NCBI GenBank assembly: GCA_964389525.1
Contig: CAYMEX010000005.1
Span: forward strand, 62,001-126,000
Reading direction: 5' to 3'
DNA: 64,000 bases
Origin: JAFLTL01 sp964389525
Lineage (GTDB): Bacteria; Bacteroidota; Bacteroidia; Bacteroidales; Muribaculaceae
In this document: piece after piece, positions 31,752-41,588 of the stretch
Numbering within the stretch: position 1 is the stretch's first letter
Layout of the letters: each line of letters opens with the position of its first letter
Notes under the pieces: generated by a model
What the model was told of the DNA's origin: nothing
Databases searched by the model: none
What the model saw: the letters and a program-made list of their open reading frames with translations, nothing else
Program-made: the position numbers and the translations under genes

Positions 31752-33719
31752 TTACTGTTGCAGCTGATAGAGTGCGGGCAGTGCGGCGTTCACCTGCTCG
31801 GCTCTGTAGCAGCCGAACGAAGCATACTTTATCGAGTACTGTACATACTTGTTGAAGTAGTTGGTGATTGTCCAGGTGCCGTCGCTGTTCTTCTCGGCCT
31901 TCCAGTAGCATCCTTCGTGGCTGAGATCGATATTGTCGTTCTTGTAGAAGTTGTTGTAGTTGTCGTCGTTCTCATAGATCACCTGACCGTAGGAGTCGAC
32001 GATGAAGAAGTATCCCTCGGGAGCCTTGACCTCGTTGCCGCTGCCGTCGGTGCAGGTCGCTGTGAAGCGGAACGCGTTGACATCGGTCGGGGCGACGATC
32101 ACACCGCCCTTGTCGCTGACTGCTTCGGTGTAGAAGTAGGAGTAGTAGGGATTTCTGGTCGAGGTGAACGGAGTGGCGCAGATACCTTCGGTCACGAGCA
32201 GATACGACTTCTCGATCTCGATCTTGTCGGCGGTGAAGAGATTATACATCGCCTTGCCGATATACTTCTCAAACTTCCACACGCCGCCGTCCTTCTTGTA
32301 GCGGCCTGTTACGGTCTCGAGCCCGTTCTCATTGTGCTTCCATTCGCTGCCGTCATACACATACAGGGCAGCCGTGTTGCGGTTGTACTTCACGTATGCC
32401 GTCTCTCCCTCCTGTGCGTAGGGGAGATTGTTGCGCAGATAGATCGGCAGATACTTCTCGGCGTCCTCAAGAGAGTTGTTGGAGAAGCCCATGGCGGCAT
32501 AGTCGTCGGGGCTGAGGGCGAACACGCCTGCTGCCACGCTCCACTTCGAGCCGTTGTAGGTGTACACGGTGTTTACTGTCTTTGTCGACGGATTCACCAC
32601 CGGATAGCGGCCCGATGCGTCGGGGTCGGTGTTGGCGGTCAGCACATTCTCGCCGTCAGCGTAGTAGAGCACGGGGTTCTCGCCCGATGCGTAGTTGTAG
32701 GCGCCCCACGATGTGAAGTTGATGCTGTACTGCATCCATTTCTCCATCCCTTTGTTCTTGATGATCCAGGTGCCGTCGCCGCCGTTGTCGGTCACGCTCC
32801 ACAGATAGCCGGCATTTGTCAGGTCGGCATTTTCCGACACATTGAAGTTGTTGTATGTCCCGCTCATGTAGAGAAAGCGTCCCTTGGCATCCTGCAGGGT
32901 CATAAACTCACCGTCGATGTTAGTGAATTTGTAGACGTTCTCAGTCTTTGCGCCGCTCAGCGTTCCGTCGGCTTCCACGGTCACGTCATCGTTGTTGTTG
33001 ATGTATCCGTAAGTCTTTGTCTCCGATCCGCCGAGCACACCTTCGGCAACGCCATTGTCGGCGAAGATAAACACATCGCCGCCGTCAAATTTCACCGGCA
33101 CATAATCTGCGTCGGCAAAGACAGGTTCCTCGCTGGCGACGTTGTAGGTCACCATGCACATCTGGCCGCTCTCGGCGTCGGCAAACTTCGATGACAGCAG
33201 CGCCGGTATCTTGTCGGCGGCGCTCACGGCCGGCGTGAAGGCCTGGATGTAGTCGTCGGTGCTTTCCCACGCCGTCTGGTAGCCGGCCTTGTCGATAGTA
33301 TAGGTCGAGGCCGAGGCGATGGCGGCGGTTGTCGGGTCATTCTCTCCGGCTTCGGCATAGATCACGTCGACCGAGCTGCCGTTTTCGGCGAGATAGTAGG
33401 GGAACGATGCGCTCTGCATGAACACCGGCAATGCTGTCGTTGCAGCGAAAGCACTGCTTGTGCTCAGATAAAGATTTTCGCCGATGGCTTTGGCCTCAGC
33501 CTTCTCGGCATCGTTCGAGGCCAGCGCTCCCATCTGCGAGGCGATTGTCTGGTAGTCGCTCTCGGTGAGGGCATATGTGACGTTGATAGTCGGCTTGTTG
33601 TAGTTTACACCACCCTCAAAACCGTCGAGCATTTCGTCGTTCCAGGAGTTCACGCCGCAGCTGCCCAGACCGAGTGTGAGCCCGGTGGCTGCAAGTGTGC
33701 ATATAATGAGTTTATTCAT
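31752..33719 (-). CDS. Large surface lipoprotein with an internal duplicated domain
   Basis: 655 residues. Lipobox LGLGSC (Cys about 21). Two related segments are visible. One near 280-345 reads FNVSENADLTNAGYLWSV..GDGTWIIKN..WMQYSINFTSWGAY. The other, at the C-terminus, reads FYKNDNIDLSHEGCYWKA..SDGTWTITN..YVQYSIKYASFGCY. Smaller paired motifs (VYTYNGSKW, LYVYDGSEW) point to the same duplication. No named family is recognised. It lies 52 bases downstream of a broken TonB receptor gene on the same strand, so it is probably its surface-exposed partner, in place of SusD. Ligand unknown. Confidence 0.75.
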   Translation of the reverse strand: MNKLIICTLAATGLTLGLGSCGVNSWNDEMLDGFEGGVNYNKPTINVTYALTESDYQTIASQMGALASNDAEKAEAKAIGENLYLSTSSAFAATTALPVFMQSASFPYYLAENGSSVDVIYAEAGENDPTTAAIASASTYTIDKAGYQTAWESTDDYIQAFTPAVSAADKIPALLSSKFADAESGQMCMVTYNVASEEPVFADADYVPVKFDGGDVFIFADNGVAEGVLGGSETKTYGYINNNDDVTVEADGTLSGAKTENVYKFTNIDGEFMTLQDAKGRFLYMSGTYNNFNVSENADLTNAGYLWSVTDNGGDGTWIIKNKGMEKWMQYSINFTSWGAYNYASGENPVLYYADGENVLTANTDPDASGRYPVVNPSTKTVNTVYTYNGSKWSVAAGVFALSPDDYAAMGFSNNSLEDAEKYLPIYLRNNLPYAQEGETAYVKYNRNTAALYVYDGSEWKHNENGLETVTGRYKKDGGVWKFEKYIGKAMYNLFTADKIEIEKSYLLVTEGICATPFTSTRNPYYSYFYTEAVSDKGGVIVAPTDVNAFRFTATCTDGSGNEVKAPEGYFFIVDSYGQVIYENDDNYNNFYKNDNIDLSHEGCYWKAEKNSDGTWTITNYFNKYVQYSIKYASFGCYRAEQVNAALPALYQLQQ

Positions 33720-33771
33720 TGTCTTGTCTTCTGAGATGTTTTAGGAGTATGTTATTTAAACAAACATGCTC

Positions 33772-36546
33772 TTAGAAATGGAATTTCACTCGCAGATTAA
33801 ACGTGCGGCCCTGGCTGTAGAAAATCCTGAAGGCATTTTCCCATGTGCCCGGAGTCGAGTGGTCGGTGTAGGCGTCCATGATGTAGTAGTTGCCGAGCAC
33901 GTTGTAGACGTTGGCCGAGAACGTGCAGCGCACGTCGCCTGTGATGGGGAAGCTGTAGCTGGCGTTAAGATCGAGCTGATTGCCGAAAGGTATGCACCAC
34001 GGGTCGGCGATCGAGAGAGTCTTGCCCGGCGACAGCTGCGACGAGTTGCTCGAGTTAGACAGAGAGAAGTCTGAATAGTTGCGGGCATTAAGAGTCCAGT
34101 CTGCGCCGACACGGAAGCCCGAGAACGGTTTGAACTGTGTGCCGATAGCGCCGGTTGTCTGAGCCGATCCGCCAACCTTTCTGCCCTTCTGGTCGATCTT
34201 GGCCCAGAGATGATCTTCGGCCATGGGAGTCGTTATCTGTGCCGGATGGCTCTGGTCGCCAAGATCCGACAGCGCCTGGCCGCCGCTGTTGTAGTAGTAG
34301 CCGACGGGAGCGTTCTGCCATGTGTTGTCGGCCCATGCGAGCATACCCGACAGTTCAAACCACTTGGTGGGCTTGTACACGAAATTCAGCTCGAGACCCA
34401 TGTAGCGCGAGTCAACGCCGTTCATGGTCGCCGTGTAGCGGTCGTTGTCATATTGCAGTATGCCGGTAGAGATCATCGTGCGGTCCATCCACATCGTGTA
34501 GTAGCCGTTGAGCTGTGCGGTGAATGTAGGCGAGTGGTATTCATATCCGACCTCAACTGCACCGACCTTCTCATTGCGCGGGTTGGGGTTGATGGCGTTG
34601 GAGTTGGCCGGAGATACAAACACGCCGTACTGCAGATAGGGAGCGCGGGTGATATATCCGCCGTTCACAAACACGTTGTTATACTGGTTGATGTTGTAGT
34701 TGGCGCCACCCTTGATCGAGCCGGCGAAGAATGTGCGTGTCGGCGACTTGCGGTCGGCCTTGTCGACATAGAAATCCTCGAAACGGTTGTAGGTGTTGAG
34801 GTTCATGGCACCCGACAGCACAAGTGTCAGATCCTTGTCGAGGAGATTGTGCTCGATCTGTCCGTAAACGCCCTCCTGCCAGATGCGGCTGCTCCAGTCA
34901 CGGTAAACGACATCGCCGACGCCGAGTTTCTGCTGGCGGTAGGCCGTCTGGTCGGCCGCTGTCGCAAATGTGCGCGAGTTGTTGCTTGCCGAGCGGTAGT
35001 AGTCGATGAAGTATTCGCCGTCATAGAGGTCGGTGATCTCATTGGTATGCTTGCCGTAGTAGTAGCGTATGTCGATACCGGCGGTGATCGATGTGTTTTC
35101 GGTGAGATCGTTCTTGTAGTTCGACACGCCGCCAAACCACCTGTGGTTGTTCACCGAGTTCGACATTACCATCAGCGAGCCCGTCGTCGAAGCCGCGTTC
35201 ATGCGCTGCACATTGTCATAGGCGAAGTAGCCGTTGGGGTGACGAAGCTCATATGTCACACCGTTGTTGGTGATCGAGTTCCAGTTCAGAGAACCGTTAG
35301 ACGCGCCATACCAGTAAGTGTATTAGGTCGACGATCCGGTGCCTATCTGAGCGCCCTGGCCGCTTGTGCCGCCGCCGGTGCCGATCGAGGCATACACAAC
35401 CGAGCTCAGCGACGATTTGTGGTTGATCTGCCACGTGTGGTTGATCATCGCTACAGGCTTGTTGTATTTGTTGATGTTCGACGAACGCTGCTGTCCGTAG
35501 AGGTCGTAGCCGAATGTAGGATTGTAGCGGTACTGCTGTCCGTCAGGCATATAGTTGGCCGCATCCTGCCATCCCTGCACCGACAGGCCGTTGGCCGAGC
35601 TGCGCTGATAGTGGGTCTGCGGTGCGCCCGTCACCGTCAGCGATATCTGGTTGTTTTCGTTGATGCGCTTCGATATGTTCAGGAAATAGTTGTACTGTTC
35701 ATACTGTGTTCCGAGCACATATCCGTCGCCGGTCTTGCGCGATCCGAGGAAAGTCATGGCCCAGCCGTTCTTCATCATGCCGGTCGAGAACGAGATGCCG
35801 TAGTTCATCGCGTTGTCGTTGCCAAGGCCATACCATGCTGTGCCGCCCTTCTTCGAGTCGAGGCCGCGGGTTATCATGTTGATCGTGCCGCCGAACGAAG
35901 GCGATGAGATGATCGTGGCGCCGAGGCCGCGCTGCACCTGCATCGACGAGATGATGTCGCCGAGACCGCTCCAGTTCGACCAGTAGATGCCGCCCCACTC
36001 CATGTCGTTCACAGGCACGCCGTTCACCATTGTCGCAGTGTTCGAGGCCTTGAAGCCGCGTATGTTGATCTTCGCGTCGCCGAAGCCGCCGCCATCCTTG
36101 GTGGCCCATACGCCGGGAGTTGTTTTCAGTATCTCGGGAAGTTCCTGATTGCCGAGTTTCACGTCGATAGTCTGAGCATCGATTGCCGATACTGCCACTG
36201 GCGTCTTGCGTGTGCGTGCGATCGACTGGGTCACGACAACATCCTTGAGCATTACGGCCGATACCTCCATCTTCACCGTACCGACGTTGGAAGTGGTGGC
36301 AATGGTCAGAGGCTTCATGCCTACATATTCGATGCGGATGTTTTTGATTCCGTCGGGCACCTTGATCGTGAAATTGCCGTCGATGTCTGTAGGTACGCCA
36401 TTGTTCGGACGTCCTTCAGGTGTCACAACTGCCCCTACGATGGGTTCGCCCTCATTGTCGACAACTGTGCCGTGGCACGTGATATCCGCATAGGCTGTCG
36501 CCCATACGACTATCAGCGCGGCTGTCAAGAGAAGAAATCTCTTCAT
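33772..36546 (-). pseudogene. TonB-dependent receptor interrupted by one in-frame TAA
   Basis: From the ATG at 36546 (MKRFLLLTAALIVVWATAYA) the frame encodes a carboxypeptidase-regulatory-like domain (VVDNEGEPIVGAVV), a plug (PGVWATKDGGGFGDAKINIRGF, MVNGVPVNDMEWGG) and the first barrel strands. It stops at a TAA at 35325-35323 (codon 408). The same frame then continues uninterrupted (YTYWYGASNGSLNWNSITNN...) for more than 500 codons to the barrel end (RTFNLRVKFHF) at 33772. Without the TAA it would be a complete receptor of about 924 residues. The cause could be a recent nonsense mutation, an assembly error or read-through. It pairs with the downstream lipoprotein. Confidence 0.9.
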
Positions 36547-36925
36547 AAACACTGGTTGATAATGATTGAAACTGATAATTTTTTGAAAAATTTGGTCGTA
36601 GACCGATGCGGTGACGGCGTTATATCACGCACTACCGCATGAATAATTCTTTCACGTATGCAAAATTAAGGGAATTTAATAATTTGTCATTTATTTTCCG
36701 ATGAAAAAAAACATTACTTTTTCTTGAAATGGATGCCGTCGGTGATATGGCTCCCGCATACAGCCTGCGCATATGGTGGCGTGTGATTTTATTGAGGGTA
36801 TAATCACACTTTTAACGATTTTTTTGTTATCTTTGTCGATGTTCCCGCATAAGGTTCATTTGGGTTTGTGGCCTTTTGGCTGGTTTGTGGGAATATCAAT
36901 TATCAGTTTTTTAAGTCTCTTGTTT
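36547..36925. promoter_or_regulatory. Divergent promoter region
   Basis: AT-rich gap between the TonB receptor gene (minus) and the DUF3078 gene (plus). It holds a minus-strand -7 box TAATTTTG (complement of 36661-36668) and a plus-strand TATCTTTG at 36828-36835. No gene or repeat is seen. Confidence 0.5.
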
Positions 36926-38317
36926 ATGCGATTTAACCCAAGCCGGCTTTTGTTTCTGCTCTCGCTTATGCTTTCGGCATCATTCAATGCGGGAGCGCAG
37001 GTGTTTCTTGGAGAGGATGACGATGAGGATGACGACGATCCGCCTACGACTGTCATCCTTGAGGACTTCTTCGGTGACGACGCCGACGACCGTCTTACCA
37101 AAGTAGAGCCTGACACGGCAGTGGTGCTTGTTCCCGACACGCTGGTGATAGATACGACGATCGATGTCAGCGATCTCATGCTTCCGAAATGGTTTCTTCT
37201 GACGCCTGTCGTGTTCACACGCTTCGAGAGGATCGATTCGGTGCCACCGTTCTCGCGCACGTTCAGCGACAACCCGGCTCTCAGATGGGCTGAGCGTGGG
37301 GTGAGTGCGCGTCGACACCTTCAGGAGACACGCCAGCGATTTGTCGTGCGTCACCTTGACCTTGTGAAGTACAATCTTTCCGATCTGCCCGACCCTCCGA
37401 AACAGTATGTGGCATATGCCGATCCGGAGCATGCAAAGATCGTGGTAGAGGAGGTGACGGTGTCTCCCGCTCCGGGCGACACGCAGCTCTCGGTCGATAC
37501 GCGCCGCAAGCATTGGATTGAGTCTTTCAATGCGTCGGCCCAGTTTGCGCAGGCCTACAACTCTGCCAACTGGTATCAGGGCGGCAACTCCAATGTCAAC
37601 CTGCGCATGGTGGGTGTCTATAACGTCAACCTCAATACGGCATATCATCCTAATCTCCTTTTTGAGAACACGATACAGTACAGGTTGTCGCTCAACTCGG
37701 CGCCAAACGACACACTCCGCAACTATAGCATCTCCGAAGACCTTTTCCAGATAAACTCAAAGTTCGGTCTTAAGGCGTTCAAGAACTGGTACTACACCCT
37801 CACATTGCAGGCCAAGACGCAGTTCCTGCAGAACTTCGCCCCCAACTCGCGCACTGTCAAGGCCGCGTTCCTCGCACCCGGTGAGCTCAACCTTGGTATA
37901 GGTATGACCTACAACTATATCAATCCCAAAAAGACTGTCAACTTCGGTCTGTCGATGGCACCGTTCTCCTACAACCTCAAGTCATGTCTCTCCGATCGAG
38001 TCAACGAGACGACGCTCGGCATAGAAGAAGGAAGGCGCACGGTAAGCCAGTACGGTTCCAACCTCACCGCAAAGCTCACATGGAATATCGTGTATAACAT
38101 TTCCTATATATCACAGCTCTACTTCTTTACCGACTATTCATATGTCCAGGGGCAGTGGGATAATACGATAAACTTCTCTATCAACCGCTTCCTCTCCACG
38201 CAGGTTGTGGTGAACCTGCGCTACGACTCCTCGCGCAAGAGCGACACCGCATGGAAGTGCTGGCAGATGAAGGAACTGTTCACATTCGGATTCGCATATT
38301 CATTCTCGACAATCTGA
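36926..38317 (+). CDS. DUF3078 outer-membrane protein
   Basis: 463 residues from the ATG at 36926, which opens a signal peptide (MRFNPSRLLFLLSLMLSASFNAGAQ); earlier in-frame starts give an extra hydrophobic segment and overlap the promoter region. An acidic stretch (GEDDDEDDDDPP) follows the signal. The DUF3078 block ESFNASAQFAQAYNSANWYQGGNSNVNL is clear, followed by barrel-like strands (YNVNLNTAYHPNLLFENTIQYRLSL). Bacteroidetes-specific; function unknown. Confidence 0.9.
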   Translation: MRFNPSRLLFLLSLMLSASFNAGAQVFLGEDDDEDDDDPPTTVILEDFFGDDADDRLTKVEPDTAVVLVPDTLVIDTTIDVSDLMLPKWFLLTPVVFTRFERIDSVPPFSRTFSDNPALRWAERGVSARRHLQETRQRFVVRHLDLVKYNLSDLPDPPKQYVAYADPEHAKIVVEEVTVSPAPGDTQLSVDTRRKHWIESFNASAQFAQAYNSANWYQGGNSNVNLRMVGVYNVNLNTAYHPNLLFENTIQYRLSLNSAPNDTLRNYSISEDLFQINSKFGLKAFKNWYYTLTLQAKTQFLQNFAPNSRTVKAAFLAPGELNLGIGMTYNYINPKKTVNFGLSMAPFSYNLKSCLSDRVNETTLGIEEGRRTVSQYGSNLTAKLTWNIVYNISYISQLYFFTDYSYVQGQWDNTINFSINRFLSTQVVVNLRYDSSRKSDTAWKCWQMKELFTFGFAYSFSTI

Positions 38318-38339
38318 CGATATACAACGCGATGCCTCT

Positions 38340-38927
38340 ATGCGAGGTGTGATTCTGCATATGATACTTGTTTTGACGGCCATGACGGTTTCATCCACCA
38401 TGGCCGCCGAAACTTTAGAGGGGTACGGCAGCCGTGCGGAGATTGTCGAACGCATGTCAAGGCTTCCATTGGTCGGCATCGAGGGGATATGGCGTTTTCC
38501 GGCGACCGGGCAGACGATAGTCATAGAGCGCGACGATCGCGACGCCATGCGCTTTCGGGTAGTGTCGGGCGTGTCTCAGGCGATGGCCGGTATCGAGAGC
38601 GGAGTTCTCCTCGGTTATATTGTCCCTACTGCAAAAAACGGCACGTTTGATGCCACCTTGGGCGAGATAAACTCCGACGGCTCGGCGAGGTCGGCGGGAG
38701 TCGTCTCCAAAAATCATGTCATGAGGTTCACGCTCGACCTTTCGGGGTCGAGGATATCGTTTACGCCCGTGAAGCGCGGACTTAAAGTCAATTTGTGGCG
38801 TCTGTTCCCCTATATGTTCCGGTTTTCGGTACGGGCATACGACGATCGCCGGAAAGGGCTTGACGGATGTATGCGTGTATGGCCGCGCGATCTTTCTGAA
38901 CCTCCTTACCAGCCACGATATCTTTGA
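38340..38927 (+). CDS. Exported hypothetical protein
   Basis: 195 residues with a signal peptide (MRGVILHMILVLTAMTVSSTMAA). A beta-rich domain follows: VGIEGIWRFPATGQTIVIERDD, YIVPTAKNGTFDATLGEIN and TPVKRGLKVNLWRLFPYMFRFSVRA. The WxF...G.T.VIER pattern is like small lipocalin-type Bacteroidetes proteins, but no family can be named. Lies 22 bases after the DUF3078 gene and 5 bases before the next gene, on the same strand. Confidence 0.65.
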   Translation: MRGVILHMILVLTAMTVSSTMAAETLEGYGSRAEIVERMSRLPLVGIEGIWRFPATGQTIVIERDDRDAMRFRVVSGVSQAMAGIESGVLLGYIVPTAKNGTFDATLGEINSDGSARSAGVVSKNHVMRFTLDLSGSRISFTPVKRGLKVNLWRLFPYMFRFSVRAYDDRRKGLDGCMRVWPRDLSEPPYQPRYL

Positions 38928-38932
38928 CTGCT

Positions 38933-39406
38933 ATGCGCCTGTTTTTATCGATAGCGTTGATTTTGTTGTCGGCGGTAGTTGTATCGGCGCAACGCACCAC
39001 TCGCCGCCCGTTGCGTGTGAAGCCGGCTGCTGTCGCTGTCGACACCGCCGGTCGTTATATGGTCGATACTGTTGCGTTTCCCGGCGACCGAGTCGCGATA
39101 TCGGGCTATGAGAAACCATTGCGCTCGACCAAAGAGACACTCCATGTCACTAATGCCGATACCGCACGTGTATTGGCTTCTGTAGTGCTTGAGATCGCAT
39201 ATATCGATGTCGACGGTAATCTGATGCACCGCCGTGAGGTCGATCTGGATTGCGATATTTATCCCGGTGAGACTAAAATGCTTGCATGCCGCTCATGGGA
39301 TGTCCAAAACCGCTTCTTTTTTGCCGGAGGGCCACGTCCGCGCACGGCGGCATATCCCTATACCATAAGTCTGAAAGTGCTTTCAGCGCGCTATAGGCGC
39401 CCGTAG
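38933..39406 (+). CDS. Exported hypothetical protein, beta-sandwich-like
   Basis: 157 residues from the ATG at 38933 (MRLFLSIALILLSAVVVSAQ). The body (VAISGYEKPLRSTKETLHVTNADTARVLASVVLEIAYIDVDGNLMHRREVDL...YPGETKMLACRSWD) resembles small secreted beta-sandwich proteins in which a conserved Arg-Ser-Trp-Asp segment follows GETK. No function known. Possibly the third gene of an operon with DUF3078. Confidence 0.65.
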   Translation: MRLFLSIALILLSAVVVSAQRTTRRPLRVKPAAVAVDTAGRYMVDTVAFPGDRVAISGYEKPLRSTKETLHVTNADTARVLASVVLEIAYIDVDGNLMHRREVDLDCDIYPGETKMLACRSWDVQNRFFFAGGPRPRTAAYPYTISLKVLSARYRRP

Positions 39407-39421
39407 ACCCTGAGCTGCTCT

Positions 39422-39634
39422 TTATGGCACGGGGTCATAGCCCGAGCCGCCCCACGGGTGGCACCGCGAGAGACGCTTGAGTGTGAGCATGAGGCCACGC
39501 AACGCTCCGTGACGGGTGATTGCCTCGATGGCATATTGGCTGCATGTGGGCGTGAAGCGGCAGCTCGCGGGAAACATCGGCGAGATGCAAAGCTGGTAAA
39601 AACGTATCGGGATGATAAGGAGACGCCGTATCAT
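39422..39634 (-). CDS. yidD: Membrane protein insertion efficiency factor YidD
   Basis: 70 residues. The family signature is complete: RFYQLCISPMFPASCRFTPTCSQYAIEAITRHG...CHPWGGSGYDPVP, with the three conserved cysteines. YidD is a small membrane-associated protein that helps YidC insert proteins. Overlaps rnpA by 4 bases; the hemD-rnpA-yidD order is seen in other Bacteroidetes. Confidence 0.95.
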   Translation of the reverse strand: MIRRLLIIPIRFYQLCISPMFPASCRFTPTCSQYAIEAITRHGALRGLMLTLKRLSRCHPWGGSGYDPVP

Positions 39635-40068
39635 TTTGCGTTATCTTCGCATTGCGCCGTGTCCGTGGCGCTCTGTGCAGGCTGTCCCGTAATCTTTGCA
39701 AGCAGGCGCAGCATTGCACCGCACACACGGGCGTGATCGGTGATGCGGTCGGCCACGTAGACAAAAACCACATCCGCGTCAGGGCATCCGGGGGTATTGT
39801 CAGGCCGGTTGAGCCGGTAGCACTCTCTTATGCGCCGCCGCATTGTCACGCGGTCCACAGCATGCCGCAGACGCTTTTTCGGCACCGAGATGACAAATTT
39901 CAGCCCGCGGTGTCCGTCTCTTCTGAATGAAGCAGGCGCCCACACAGCCCTCAGAGGGTATGCGAGCGCACTGTTGATGTTGTCGCCCCCTCCGCGACGC
40001 GAAAAAAGCCGGTCGATGGTGGAGGTGCTGCAGAGTTTTGTCGGTTTTGGCAGAGTGTGCTGTCTCAC
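39631..40068 (-). CDS. rnpA: Ribonuclease P protein component
   Basis: 145 residues. Central motif VPKKRLRHAVDRVTMRRRIRECYRLNR is the RNR-type RNA-binding helix of RnpA, after the N-terminal LCSTSTIDRLFSRRG. It binds the RNase P RNA and helps mature tRNA 5' ends. 4-base overlaps with hemD and yidD on either side show tight coupling. No RNase P RNA gene is seen here. Confidence 0.95.
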   Translation of the reverse strand: MRQHTLPKPTKLCSTSTIDRLFSRRGGGDNINSALAYPLRAVWAPASFRRDGHRGLKFVISVPKKRLRHAVDRVTMRRRIRECYRLNRPDNTPGCPDADVVFVYVADRITDHARVCGAMLRLLAKITGQPAQSATDTAQCEDNAK

Positions 40069-40814
40069 TGCTGCTTCTGCTCGGCCAGATAAAGGTCGAG
40101 AGCTGTTGTCATTGAAGGTGCGCCGGGCGACGGAGCCTCAAGGTCAAGACGAAGACCCGAGTCCTTGACTGCCTTGGCTACAGTCGGGCCGAAGACACCT
40201 ATGCGTATGTCGCCCTGCTCGAAATCAGGAAAGTTCTTTTTGAGAGATTCGATACCCGACGGGCTGAAGAAAAGCAGCATGTCGTAGTCGAATGGCTCGT
40301 CGGGGCCGAAGTCATTGCTCACCGTGCGATACATCACGGCTGTCGTGTAGCTGATGCCGGCTTTTTCGAGAGGAGCCACATCGGCGCTGTCATGCACGTC
40401 CGACACAACATACAGATACTTCTCCTTGTTGTGCTTCTGGAGCATTGTTGTGAGGCCATCGAGTTTTCCTGTCGAGCCGAAGAATATGCGACGCTTCCTG
40501 AATGTGGTGTACTTTTGCAGATACAGTGCTATCTGCTCGTTGGTGCAAAAATACTTCAGGGTGTCGGGTACGGTCACGCGTGTCTCCTCGCACAGACGGA
40601 AGAAATGATCGATGGCTGTGCGGGCGGTGAAGATCACAGCAGTAAAATCCGAGATATTGATCTTCTGCTGACGGAACTCTTTTGCCGACAGACCCTCGAC
40701 TTTGATAAAGGGTCGGAATATCATTTCTACGCCATAACGGTCTGCGATCTCGAAATATGGAGATTTGCCTGACGAAGGCTGGGGCTGCGATACCAGTATC
40801 TTTTTTATCTTCAC
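40065..40814 (-). CDS. hemD: Uroporphyrinogen-III synthase family protein
   Basis: 249 residues. The two-lobed HemD fold is indicated by ILVSQPQPSSGKSPYFEIADRYG, FTAVIFTARTAIDHFF, YLYVVSDVHDSADVAPLEKAGISYTTAVMYRT and MLLFFSPSGIESLKKNFPDF, then IGVFGPTVAKAVKDSGLR. It closes hydroxymethylbilane to uroporphyrinogen III in tetrapyrrole synthesis. The family has low sequence conservation, so activity is assumed from the fold. First gene of hemD-rnpA-yidD. Confidence 0.88.
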   Translation of the reverse strand: MKIKKILVSQPQPSSGKSPYFEIADRYGVEMIFRPFIKVEGLSAKEFRQQKINISDFTAVIFTARTAIDHFFRLCEETRVTVPDTLKYFCTNEQIALYLQKYTTFRKRRIFFGSTGKLDGLTTMLQKHNKEKYLYVVSDVHDSADVAPLEKAGISYTTAVMYRTVSNDFGPDEPFDYDMLLFFSPSGIESLKKNFPDFEQGDIRIGVFGPTVAKAVKDSGLRLDLEAPSPGAPSMTTALDLYLAEQKQQ

Positions 40815-40886
40815 GCTACGAACGGTTTTGGTGGGAGTGTAGGGAGATTACTCCGTGTGACGATGAGATCAATACGTGGGTAAAAG

Positions 40887-41579
40887 CTATCTTGCCGCCA
40901 TTGTCAGGGCGACGCTGCCGACTGCAATTACCGGGATGATTTCAAGGGCGCAAAGATACAAAATAAAGTAAAAAATCGACAACGTGCTGCTATAAAAAAA
41001 CGAAAATCCCTTAAAAATGTAGCAAATCCGCACGAGTATATACATCGTAAGCCCGATCAGGTAGATCCATGACGGGTTGCCCGGCCAGATCGCTGAGGCC
41101 GCCGCAGGTATGAGGAGGCCGATTCCGAGCACGGCATGTGAGGAGTTGAGTGTGTGACGCCAGAGGCTGGCGTTCTGGGGCGAGGTGAATGTGTAGCCCA
41201 CTGTGGCGCAGGCGATATATGAGAAAACGTTGAATGCGACGGCCACGCCCGAAAGGATGGCGGCGTTGAGCGCATACCCGTCATAGTCGGTGCCTGAGCT
41301 CCACCCAGCAAGCATTATGCCTTCCATGACCGACGTCAGTATCAGCATGAGAAGTAGTATGCGTGTGTCGGCTGTTGTGCTGTGATCGTCGAAGATGTTT
41401 GCGCGCTGACGGTGCGTCACAAGATCCGAAAAAAAGGTCGAGGCTATGTAGCGGAGGTGCGGGGTGTTGAGCCCCATCACGATAAACATGACAAGCAGGA
41501 CGGTCAGGATTATGCTGTCGGGGGAGTGTACCCCCGACGGCAGAACTGGCATGCCGACGGTTGTGTCGAGGAGTGTCAT
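40887..41579 (-). CDS. DUF4271 membrane protein
   Basis: 230 residues with about six hydrophobic segments. DUF4271 proteins occur next to hemD in Bacteroidetes and have the C-terminal pattern LVRICYIFKGFSFFYSSTLSIFYFILYLCALEIIPV, which is present. Function unknown. It is 9 bases from the phosphate transporter gene upstream and about 70 bases from hemD. Confidence 0.85.
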   Translation of the reverse strand: MTLLDTTVGMPVLPSGVHSPDSIILTVLLVMFIVMGLNTPHLRYIASTFFSDLVTHRQRANIFDDHSTTADTRILLLMLILTSVMEGIMLAGWSSGTDYDGYALNAAILSGVAVAFNVFSYIACATVGYTFTSPQNASLWRHTLNSSHAVLGIGLLIPAAASAIWPGNPSWIYLIGLTMYILVRICYIFKGFSFFYSSTLSIFYFILYLCALEIIPVIAVGSVALTMAAR

Positions 41580-41588
41580 GAATTATGA

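Noticed and set aside
34210..35907. Open plus-strand frame of 565 codons opposite the TonB receptor
   Set aside because: Shadow of the receptor gene; it crosses the premature stop only because it is on the other strand.
36773..36925. Earlier start for the DUF3078 protein
   Set aside because: It would include the promoter box at 36828-36835 and put two hydrophobic segments before the normal signal peptide.
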